Source: Ophiosphaerella korrae (Eukaryota; Ascomycota; Dothideomycetes; Pleosporales; Phaeosphaeriaceae). Taken from it: 14,569 nucleotides of DNA. Below the pieces are notes generated by a model. The model was not told the DNA's origin. It worked only from the letters and a program-made list of their open reading frames with translations, and made no database searches. This document shows positions 1 through 8,040 of this stretch, piece after piece. The stretch lies in the NCBI GenBank assembly GCA_028456385.1, contig JALNQF010000770.1, positions 1-14,569 on the forward strand, in the 5' to 3' direction. The number at the start of each line of letters is the position of its first letter. Position 1 is the first letter of the stretch. Position numbers and translations under genes: made by a program.

Positions 1-540
1 TTTATCTTACTATTCTTTTACTAAGTAGTAGCTATCTACTAGTCTCTAGATTTCTTTTATAAATCTATCTTATACTTTAGTGTTCTCTTACTTTAGCTCT
101 AGTATTCTAAGTACTATTTTATATTTAGAAGTCTTAAGCTCTTAGTTTTCTTTTCTATTCTTATCTTAGGCTATATATACTTACCTTCTTAGATATAGCG
201 TTGTCTTATACTTATACTCTACTCTTCTTTAGTATAGCTAAAGGTATTCTAAAGTATCTATCCTAGCTTATTTTTACTTTAGCTAATACTTTCTTATATA
301 GCTTTATACTTTTAGTAGTATCTTTATAGCTTTTACTTTATTATCTATTATAAGGTTTATTAGTTATATAGTAATCTTATAGTAGTTATATCTTTTACTT
401 ATATCTTACTACTAGAGTTTTATAGTCTTATAATCTCTCTTTTCTTAGCTTTCTCTAGGAATTACTTTTTATTCTTCTTCTCTATCTTTATCTTACTACT
501 TAAGTATATTAATTTATTATATAATCTTGTTCTTTACTTA

Positions 541-1350
541 GTAATTCTTTACTAAGTATTGTATTTTACTATACTTATAGTATTTTTAGCTTTTTACTCT
601 CTTAGAGTTCTTATAGTAATAGTATTCTTATTTTCTTAAGTTTATATTATTAACGTATATCTTGTCTAGCTTAAAGTATCTATAGCTACTCTAAACTTAG
701 TTATTCTTATATTTATATTACTACTTATACTTAGGTTAGTACTTCTTATACTCTATACGTAGTTCTCTTTTATTTTTAGCTTCTACTATATATTTATATA
801 TATATAGTTATTAACTTAGATTACTTCTTCTATTAAGTTTTCTAATATCTTAATTATAGCTCTACTATATATTAGCTTACCTTAAATATTACTTTTAAGT
901 CTCTATTAAAATATCCTTATTAATAACTTGTTATTCTATTCTATTTATATTGCGTAGCTTTAGAACTTATTAGTATAGTCTACTACTACCTTGTTTTATT
1001 GTAGCTACTATATTACGTACTCTACTACTACTATCTTATTTACTAGTAAAAAGGCTTATTATACTTTATCTTTAAACTTAATCTATTCTTTAAATATTTT
1101 ATTGTAGTTTCTATTATTATTATTAAAGTATTTCTTAAAGTATAGTATAACCTATTTCTCTACCTTACTTCTTATATAAGATAATATAAGTATAGCTCTA
1201 TCTTTATTTTAAACTTAGTCTACTTTAAAAAAGAAATTAAGTTATAAGATCTATAGCTTAAGCTTATTCTATTCTTTATAGTAGAGGTCTAGCTTAGTAA
1301 CCTTAGAAGTAGTAGTATAAGTTACTCTTGTATACTAGTCGTCTATATTT
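541..1350 (-). pseudogene. gag: Degraded Ty3/gypsy gag (element L) with CCHC zinc knuckle
   Basis: Gag forms the virus-like particle and binds the element's RNA. Reading the minus strand from about 1310, the frame gives a retrotransposon Gag-type domain: a basic/aromatic start, a conserved-looking segment ending in Val-Glu-Lys then TAG (1152-1154, where the family has Trp), a second Trp-to-TAG a few dozen codons on, then a Tyr-Thr-Asn-Lys-Phe segment typical of the domain's C-terminal half. Frames slip around 960-800, so small indels are present. The knuckle at 541-582 has exact CX2CX4HX4C spacing, but all three Cys and the His read Tyr, the result of TGY to TAY and CAY to TAY. No start codon survives; the upper limit is where homology fades. 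Family assignment is from pattern recognition, not a search. Confidence 0.6.
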
Positions 1351-1627
1351 ATTAATATATTACTTATCTTAAAAGTATTTAATATATTAAGACCTTAGAA
1401 CTAAGTAAGAGTAATAAGAGTAAGTAGGCTTCTATAAGATAAGTAAGGTTAATAAATAAGTTAGTTACTTAACTTAATTAATAGTTAGCTTTTATTAGAG
1501 TATTACAAGGTATATAAGTATTAATAAGTAGATAAGAATCTAATTAAAGTATTAGTTATAATACTCTATTAAGATAAGAAGTAAAAAAGAGATTAAATAT
1601 AATAGTCTATAAAGGTCTATTAACGTT

Positions 1628-1635
1628 CTTATATA
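1628..1635 (-). promoter_or_regulatory. TATA-like box TATATAAG in the presumed L LTR
   Basis: The minus strand reads TATATAAG about 25 bp downstream of the 14-bp repeats and upstream of gag. The position fits a U3 promoter, but in TA-saturated DNA such a match is cheap. Confidence 0.25.
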
Positions 1636-1660
1636 CTTACTATCTAGTATTTATTTCTAA

Positions 1661-1700
1661 GCGCTTACTCTAGAGCGTTTACTCTAGAGTGTTTACTACT
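1661..1700. repeat. Three tandem 14-bp units
   Basis: The units are GCGCTTACTCTAGA, GCGTTTACTCTAGA and GTGTTTACTACT (last one incomplete). The first two differ by one C/T, and the third adds a second C/T in the same tetramer, so they differ mostly by deamination-type changes. They lie just upstream of the TATA-like box on the minus strand, so they could be U3 enhancer-type repeats of element L. Confidence 0.75.
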
Positions 1701-1789
1701 AAATAGTTACGTGTTCTACTATACTATATTACCTAGCCTAATTACGTATAATATAATAGCTTACCTACTACTTAGTATTATAATATATA

Positions 1790-2690
1790 GTTAGCTAGTA
1801 TAGTATTCTAGATAAAATAATTATAGATAGAGATATATAATTTATATTAAAACTATAAGAAATAAAAATAGTATTATTAAGAAGTAAATATAAAATATTA
1901 ATAGTATACTACTTATAAATAGATAGATAGTTAGAATATTTAAATTAGATAGTAGAATAGTACTTAAGATACTACTTTAACTATAACTAGAATAATTAGG
2001 TATAGCTATAACCTATAGTATAGCTAGTATATAATAGTATAAAGAATATAGTAAAAAGAAAATTACTTTTTTTAATAAACTATATATTTAATCCTAATAT
2101 ATATAAAATACTAAAAGATATAGAGTTTTAGTATTTAAGAAGAAAAAACTATATAAAGAAACTAAAGGAAATATATAATTAACTAAGATAAGATATTAAA
2201 TTTCTATATAATTATATAGTAAAGTACTTTAATAAAAAATATAAAGAAAGACTTTAATTTAAATAGGAAAAAAAAGTATAGTTAGTTTAAAAGATTATTA
2301 AAAGTAAGTAATTAAGTTTAAAACTAGATTATATAAAAATAAGACTATATATAATTAAGAAGAAAGTTATACTAGTTATATTTAGATTAAAACTACTTAG
2401 ATAAAGATATATCTAGCTTTTTATATAGTATTACTAAAAAGAGTACTATAAAATATAGAGCTACTAGTATATAAATTAGATATATATAGAGAATAAAAAG
2501 AATAAGAAGTAAAAAAAATCTTAAAATACTAGTTCTATAATAGAAAGAATAACTATTTAGTAAAATAGATAAGTATAAATAAGAAAAAGTAAGTATAAGA
2601 AAATATATAATAACTAGAAGATAACTTTAAGTACTCTAATAAACTAGAAGAGTACTAAAGTTAAAACTTTCTAGACTACTTTATAGTAAA
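1790..2690 (+). pseudogene. pol: Degraded pol 3' end (N1): integrase catalytic half and chromodomain
   Basis: Integrase joins element cDNA to the genome; the C-terminal chromodomain directs it to modified chromatin. The second catalytic Asp is intact (GAT 1826-1828, followed by Arg-Asp) and the catalytic Glu is intact (GAA 1934-1936). Exactly 35 codons lie between them, the DX35E spacing of retroelement integrases. The chromodomain runs from Glu-Val-Lys-Lys-Ile-Leu at 2506 to about 2683 and includes Tyr-Leu-Val-Lys followed by TAG where Trp belongs. All stops seen are TAA or TAG, in place of Gln and Trp codons. The first catalytic Asp and zinc-binding domain are missing because the copy starts inside the core. 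This is the least frameshifted of the three integrase cores here. Confidence 0.75.
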
Positions 2691-3150
2691 CTAAGAAAAC
2701 TAGTAGTACTACTAATAGATAAAAAGATATTAGGAGTACTTAATATAATAGGAGCTAGAGTAGCTTCTACTATATCTTTAAAGTCTATCTTAGACTCTAT
2801 TATATAAGACTATTTAGATAACTTAGTATTATTATAAGGTTTTATCTTATAAAAATACTTAATATAAGAATAAAGATTTACTAGCTTATAAAAAGTTAGC
2901 TTATACTTAGCTTTAGCTTTAGTAAGCTATAATAATAGTTTCTCTTAAGCTCTATTAATAGCTCTCTCTATATAAATTAGTAGAAAGAAATTATATAGTA
3001 ATTAAATACTTATACTTTATTAGTAAAATACTAGAAGAAGTATACTAATACTAAATATTAGTAAGAATATTTTTATAATAAGGTTTACTATCTTTTAAAG
3101 ATATTAGATAAGTAAGTCCTAATAAAGTATAATATAAATAAAGAAATATT
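2681..3150 (-). pseudogene. Antisense gene remnant between pol and 3' LTR (N1)
   Basis: The minus strand has two neighbouring coding-like frames. The downstream one, from about 2965 to a TAA at 2681-2683, has open runs of 38 codons (2926-2813) and 42 codons (2809-2684) separated by one TAG. It is rich in Lys, Leu, Ala and Tyr. The upstream part, about 3150 to 2965, reads best in another frame with three stops in about 60 codons. The same frames and blocks recur in N2 and H. The 3' end runs tail-to-tail into pol. No start codon or known domain is visible. Small Lys/Leu-rich antisense ORFs beside some fungal gypsy elements come to mind, but I could not check this. Function unknown. Confidence 0.45.
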
Positions 3151-3251
3151 TTAACTTTATTATAAGTAACTTAAGTAATAAAGAACTAGTAATTAATAAA
3201 GAAACTAGCTTAATAACTTTAGCTTTTAGATAAAGAAATAAAAACTAAATT

Positions 3252-3262
3252 AAAAAAAGAGA
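3252..3262 (+). other. Polypurine tract (N1)
   Basis: A purine-only run, AAAAAAAGAGA, ends exactly where the 3' LTR starts. It sits in the same place as the tracts of N2 and H. It primes plus-strand DNA synthesis in LTR elements. Confidence 0.6.
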
Positions 3263-3651
3263 TATTATTATAGTAGTAATAGGAGAAAACTAAATAGAAC
3301 TAATTAGCTTTATAATAGAAGATAATAATATTTACAACTTATAAGATATTAAGCTTAATTAGGAAGCTAACTATAATAAAAATATATAATAGCTTTATAA
3401 CTTTATAAAAACTAAAACAATTAAGCTTTAAAGTACTAAGAAGGTACTAAGTATATAGCTAATAGTAATACGTATTACTAAGATACTATTAGTAATTTAA
3501 TTATTAACTATAAGTAATAATACTTAATATTACAAGATTTATTCTATTATTTATAGCTTATTACTTAATTACTATATAACTCTTTATTATTATCTTCTAA
3601 TCTACTTAACCCCTTTAGAAGTCTCTATAGTTAATAATAGGTAATCCTATA
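3263..3651 (+). repeat. 3' LTR of N1 (389 bp)
   Basis: It aligns with the N2 LTRs from the start (TATTATTATAG against TGTTATAATAG) to the end (shared stretch TTAATAATAGGTAA, then CCTATA). The terminal TG and CA read TA at both ends, as RIP would give. It is more diverged from the N2 LTRs than those are from each other, with differences concentrated at about 3290-3480. That suggests an older or separate sub-family. Confidence 0.7.
3463..3480. repeat. 18-bp perfect palindrome inside the N1 LTR
   Basis: TAGTAATACGTATTACTA is its own reverse complement and keeps a CpG at its centre. The N2 LTRs do not have it at the matching place. Confidence 0.6.
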
Positions 3652-5352
3652 ATATTTAGATTAGAAATAAAAAAGTTAAAGATTTAGAATATAGTTAGAA
3701 ATATAATATTAAGAATACTATAGTTATAGATAATAAACCTAAAAATTATTTAGAAAATAAAGAAAATTAGTTACTCTAAAAGAAATATATAAAAAGCTAA
3801 TATTAGTAATTATAATAGAGAGTTCTTAGATAAATATAAGAAATTAGGAAAGTAACTTATAGAACTTAATAATTACTTTCTATAGTATTAGCTATAGGAC
3901 TTAGTAATTAACTTAAAAGAAAGAAAAAACGTAGGTTAGAGTCTATTCTATTAAAAAACTAAAGAAAAGTTTAAAATTAAGTAAGTATTTATTAAAAATA
4001 TAATAAAGAAAAAATAGATATAAAATTAATAATTTTTAATAGTATATAGACTTCTATTTATAAATAAAAAAAAGATTAAAAATAAGTAACTTTATATAGA
4101 TTTTAAAAAGATAAATATAATTATAAATAAGAACTAAAATCTTTTAATATATATAGATAAAATATAAGATAGGCTATAAAAAGCTTAAATTTTTATTAAG
4201 TTAGATATCTAGAACGCTTGTTATTAGATTAGAATTAAAAAAAGTAATAAGTAAAAAATAATATTCTAAATATAGTATAAATTATTTAAATATATAGTTA
4301 TACTCTTTAGATTAATAAATATACAAGTAGTATTCTATAAAAGAATTAATATAGTTCTAAGAAAATACTTAGATATATTTATATTTATATACCTAAATAA
4401 TATCTTTATATTCTTAGAATTAGAAAAACAATATATATAATATATATAAAAGGTACTAGAAAGACTAGTAGAAAATAAACTATTTTTTAAAATAAGAAAA
4501 TATAAGTTCTATATAAAAAAGTTAGACTTCTTTAGATTTATTATTAAACTAAAAAATATATAGATTAACTTAAGTAAGATTAAAGTAATCTAAGAATAGT
4601 TAATACTAAAGAAGTTATAAGAAGTATAGTAGTTTTATAAGCTAGTAAACTTTTATAAAAAGTTAATTATAAAATAGTTTAAACTTATAGAGCTATTAAT
4701 AAAGCTTATAAAGAAAGATATACTATTTAAATAGACTTAAGAATATAATAAAGTATTTAATAAGATTAAATAAAAGTTTATAAAAAACCTAGTTATTAGA
4801 ATATATAACTTAGAACTACTAGTAATAGTAAATATAGATACGTTAAATTTAGTCTATAGAATAGTACTAATATAAGAGAACTAGGTTATAAAGTAAAAAT
4901 ACTTTATTAAATACTACTCTAAGAAAATAAAGCTAGTAGATCTTAACTACTTAATTTATAATAAAGAAATACTTATAATCAATAAAGTATTTAAGTAGTA
5001 AAAAGTATACTTCTAAAAAGTAAAGTATTAAATAAATATCTATATAAACTATAAGAATTTTATTAAATTTATAATAAATAAAAACTTATTATAATACTAT
5101 ATAAGATAGTAAAAATACTTATTAATATTTAATCTTAAAATTATATATATAAAAAAGAAAGATAATTAGTTTATAAATAGTTTTAGTAGAGAACTAAATT
5201 TATAAAAAGAAGTAAATACTACTAGTATAGTTTTAGTTAAAACTAAAGAAAGATATTTAGTTTTAAATATACTTAGAATAGCTATAATACTTAAGAGAAA
5301 AAGTAGTAAACTAAATAAATAGATTAATAAAGAAATAAAAAAACTAAATATC
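3652..5352 (+). mobile_element. Copy H, left half: protease end, RT and RNase H
   Basis: The sequence aligns with about 8195-9910 of copy N2. It starts at the N1 LTR end and stops at the N2 5' LTR. Its missing continuation is found at 12229 onward: the last bases here plus the first bases there align without a gap to N2 around 9900-9915, and the frame continues. So 3652-5352 and 12224-14522 are one interrupted element. The gag and 5' LTR are not in the window. Confidence 0.8.
3652..5352 (+). pseudogene. pol: Degraded pol (H, left half): protease tail, reverse transcriptase, RNase H
   Basis: RT copies the element's RNA and RNase H removes the RNA strand. The RT region is at about 3990-4670. 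The first catalytic Asp survives in a Lys-Leu-Asp-Ile context (GAT 4204-4206), followed by a TAG. The YLDD box reads Tyr-Leu-Asn-Asn at 4390-4401: both Asp codons are GAT to AAT. RNase H covers about 4800-5120 and reads in one frame with scattered TAA/TAG, including the Tyr-Phe-Ser-Lys-Lys segment common in chromovirus RNase H. H keeps 34 bp of RT that N2 has lost. A 21-nt in-frame difference from N2 lies just before the N2 insertion point. No TGA stop is seen. Confidence 0.75.
5348..5352. repeat. Target-site duplication ATATC, left
   Basis: ATATC precedes the N2 5' LTR and is repeated straight after its 3' LTR. Five bases is the usual length for Ty3/gypsy integration. Confidence 0.75.
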
Positions 5353-5768
5353 TATTATAATAGTAATAAGAGAAATCGAGATAGAACTAATTAGTTTAGG
5401 CTTAGCTACTAATAAAGTATAAGATAAGTAAGGTAATAACTTTTAGAATAATAAATATAATTAGGAAACTAACTATAATAGAGATATATAATAAATTTAT
5501 AAAGCTAACTTTATAAATTCGTAATCTTAGTAAATATAAAGTTATAAAGTACTAAGAAAGTATTAGGTATATAGTTAGTAAGGATATATACTATTAAGGA
5601 AGTATTAGTAATTTAATTATTAACTAAGAGTAATAATACTTAATAACGCGAGAATCTTTTATTATTTATAGCCTATTACTTAATTATAATATAAGCTTTT
5701 ATTATTAACTCCTAATTTATAAATACTTCTAAAGGGTTACTATAGTTAATAATAGGTAACTTATTATA
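5353..5768 (+). repeat. 5' LTR of N2 (416 bp)
   Basis: It starts TATTATAATAG where the 3' LTR has TGTTATAATAG, and ends TTATTATA. It aligns over its full length with 11777-12223 once a 31-bp gain in the latter is set aside. It keeps CpG at 5650-5653 (ACGCG) where the 3' LTR has TTATA. Confidence 0.85.
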
Positions 5769-5799
5769 CCTTACTAATTTAGTTATTAGGAGAAGTAAA

Positions 5800-6990
5800 G
5801 TATAAGTAGTATATAGTTTAGCTAATATAATAGTAGAAAGTTTAACTAAGAAAGGAGTTAAAGTACTTCTAAGTAGTTATAAGTTAGATAATACTATATA
5901 GAAAGTAATTAAAGACTACTTAAATAACTTAATCTTAGAGAAAGAAGATATAAAGCTAATAATTAATACCTTAAAAATATAGAATAAAGAACTATAAAAC
6001 TATATAAAGTAAAATAAAGTATAAATTAAAGCTATTATAGTAGAATAAAACTAGATAGAGTAAATTACCTAGAGACTAGAAAAAAGTATAACTAAGAAAC
6101 TACTTAAGATACTTCTACTTAAGAAGTTTAATAAGATAAAAGAAAAACTAAGACTTTTTATAATAGTAGTAAAACTTTAGATTAATATATAAGTACTATA
6201 TATTAATAAAGAAGATAAAAAGATAATATAAATTATAATATTCTTTAAAGAATATATAATAAGATAGTTTAAGTCTTACTAGATAGATTATATAATATAT
6301 ACTCTAGGGATATAAAAAAATAAAATAAAAGCTATCTTTAGAAGTTATAAATACTTTACTAAAAAAATAAGAGTAGTATTTAAAGATATAGGTATTACCT
6401 AATAAGCTAAAAAGAAGCTTAAAAAGCTTATATAATATAAAAGTATTTTTAAATATATATTATATTTTAAATAACTATTATAAAATATAGAATAAAATAA
6501 ACTATCTCTAATATTAGAATTTAAATAAGAACTAAAGTTAAGAATCTAATATAAAATAATCTATATAGAAAAACTAAGAATACTAGAAGCTCTAAAATAA
6601 TAAGTAATATAGGTTAATAATAACCTCTAAGAATAGAAAAAAAACAAGTATAGAGGATAACTTAAAAACTAAAACGCTAGAGACCCTATAATCTTTAATA
6701 CTAATAAAGATAAAAAGAAAAAGAAGAATAAATTCGTTATATACTTTAATTATAGTAAGAAAGGCTACTATATAAAAGATTACTATTTAAAATAAAGATA
6801 GATATAGTATACTATAAATATAAGAAACTAAGATACTTTATAATAGACTATAGAAGTAAAAACTCTAAAAGAGAAGCTTAGTTAAATATAACTAAAAGTA
6901 AGAAAGAAGTACTAAAAGTATAAGCTAAACTCTTAAATAAAGTAGCTAGGAGTAGAGAAATATAATATATAATACTTAACTAAACCTTTT
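5800..6990 (+). pseudogene. gag: Degraded gag (N2) with CCHC zinc knuckle
   Basis: Gag makes the particle shell and packages the RNA. From 5941 the frame reads for over 100 codons interrupted only by TAA/TAG. The Gag domain lies at about 6120-6600: a Lys-Phe-Asn entry, then Phe-Phe-Lys-Glu-Tyr-Ile-Ile-Arg followed by TAG (a Trp site) and Phe-Lys-Ser-Tyr, then a Gln/Lys-rich helical part. The knuckle at 6742-6783 has exact CX2CX4HX4C spacing with Gly-Lys-Lys-Gly-type filling, but all four ligands read Tyr. The start codon is lost; a beginning soon after the LTR, near 5800, is an estimate. The frame shifts more than once after 6300. The sequence is unlike the Gag of element L. Confidence 0.65.
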
Positions 6991-8040
6991 ATTATAATAA
7001 TAACTACTATATATATCTTTCTAGTAAGTAGAGAGTAAAATAGTTTTTATAGAAGAATAGAGTAGTAGTAATAAAAGAAAAAATAAAAGCGTAGCTAGAA
7101 AAAGTAGTATATATAATAGATTTACTAATAAAAGACTTAGAAAAAGAAAAGCTCTAGATTCTATTAATCTAGACTAAAAAACTAGTACTAAATAAAGAGA
7201 CTACTATAGCCTTTTCTAAAAGACTATAAAAAAGTAAAAAATAAGTTAATATAAAAAGTATAGAGTATACCTAGTTAAAAATATATAGTTTTAATATCTA
7301 TACTATAATAGATATAGAAGAATAAAATAAAAAATAGTAGTTTATTTAAAAATACTTACTAGTTATAAGTATAGAAGAAGTATATAAAGACTAGAAAGAA
7401 TATAATCTTAAAGTAATAAGATTTATAATATTTAAATAATAGATAGAGTAATATATAGTTATAGTAGAAAGTATACTTATATAAAAAGAATAGTAGTATC
7501 TTATAAAAAAAACGTAAGAGATTAATAAAGCCTATATACTACAAGTACTAATAGTATACTATATCTTAGTAACTATAAGACCTAGAAAAGATAGATACTA
7601 GGTAAAGGATAATAAAAGAATAGATCTAGAATATCTAGTATATATTAAGATATTATAGATATTATACCTAAATATAAATTACTATATATATAGAGAATTA
7701 AAGGTACGTAATTATATATAGCTAATAATAAGAAAAAAATATAACTATATAAACGCAATTATAAAGAAAGATATCTAAAGTTAGAAAATAACTAGAATAC
7801 TTAATAAAGAATATATAGTAATTAGACTAAAACTAAAATTATCTAAAGAATATATTTTAAGAAAGTTCTTATATAAGTATATATTTAATAAATACCTAAA
7901 ATACGTAAATTATAAGTATAAAATAGAGTAATAGCTTTAGAAAAATAAATAATTTAAAGAAAAACCTAAGTAAAAAAAGCTAGAAAGTATAAGAAGCCTA
8001 TATATTACAAAGATAAGTATATACTTAAAAAAGAAAGTAT
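6990..8040 (+). other. Gag C-terminus to protease region of N2, unresolved
   Basis: About 1 kb between the knuckle and the protease. It reads as Lys/Glu/Gln-rich coding-like pieces on the plus strand in several frames, broken by TAA/TAG and apparent indels. This fits a Gag C-terminal tail and the start of pol. No motif could be named. The minus strand shows nothing better. Confidence 0.4.

Larger units (their letters stand above)
1..1785 (-). mobile_element. Element L: 5' part of a RIP-degraded Ty3/gypsy retrotransposon, cut by the window edge
   Basis: The block runs opposite to the rest of the window. Its plus strand is T-rich and pyrimidine-rich up to about 1400, as expected for the non-coding strand of an A-rich gag/pol. 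On the minus strand it shows a Gag domain followed by a CCHC knuckle. The 1-540 part lies downstream of the knuckle and should hold the Gag C-terminus and start of pol; it reads as Lys/Arg-rich frames with many TAA/TAG, and I could not recognise a protease or RT motif. The Gag differs from that of the chromovirus copies, so this is another family. The right end meets the integrase of copy N1 at about 1780-1790. The exact end and LTR borders are not resolved. That L is an insertion into N1 is inference from this abrupt switch. Confidence 0.6.
1400..1785 (-). other. Probable 5' LTR/leader of element L
   Basis: This gene-free stretch lies upstream of the L gag and ends at the junction with N1. 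It does not resemble the chromovirus LTRs. It keeps more CpG than its surroundings (around 1624, 1662, 1676, 1710 and 1745), and holds three 14-bp repeats and a TATA-like box on the minus strand. That arrangement would suit a U3 region. The LTR ends and a primer-binding site were not identified, so this label is inference. Confidence 0.35.
1786..3651 (+). mobile_element. Copy N1: 3' part of a chromovirus (integrase core to 3' LTR)
   Basis: The DNA aligns by eye with 10300-12223 of copy N2 and with 12680-14522 of copy H. It runs through the second half of the integrase core, the integrase C-terminus, the chromodomain, the antisense gene region, a polypurine tract and a 3' LTR. The 5' part is absent where element L begins. 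Directly after the LTR the sequence turns into the protease region of copy H, so N1 probably inserted into H. The left target duplication is not in the window. Confidence 0.75.

Noticed and set aside
1..540. Protease or RT of element L on the minus strand
   Set aside because: Several frames give Lys-rich coding-like pieces, but no aspartic protease or RT motif could be recognised, so no enzyme was called.
3601..3651. rRNA, tRNA or CRISPR-like structure in the LTR ends
   Set aside because: The repeated ends are explained by LTR homology between copies. No regularly spaced repeats with unique spacers, no tRNA arms and no rRNA motifs were seen anywhere.
5769..5800. Primer-binding site after the N2 5' LTR
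   Set aside because: The sequence CCTTACTAATTTAG does not begin with TGG or a clear RIP derivative of it, and no tRNA match could be argued by eye.
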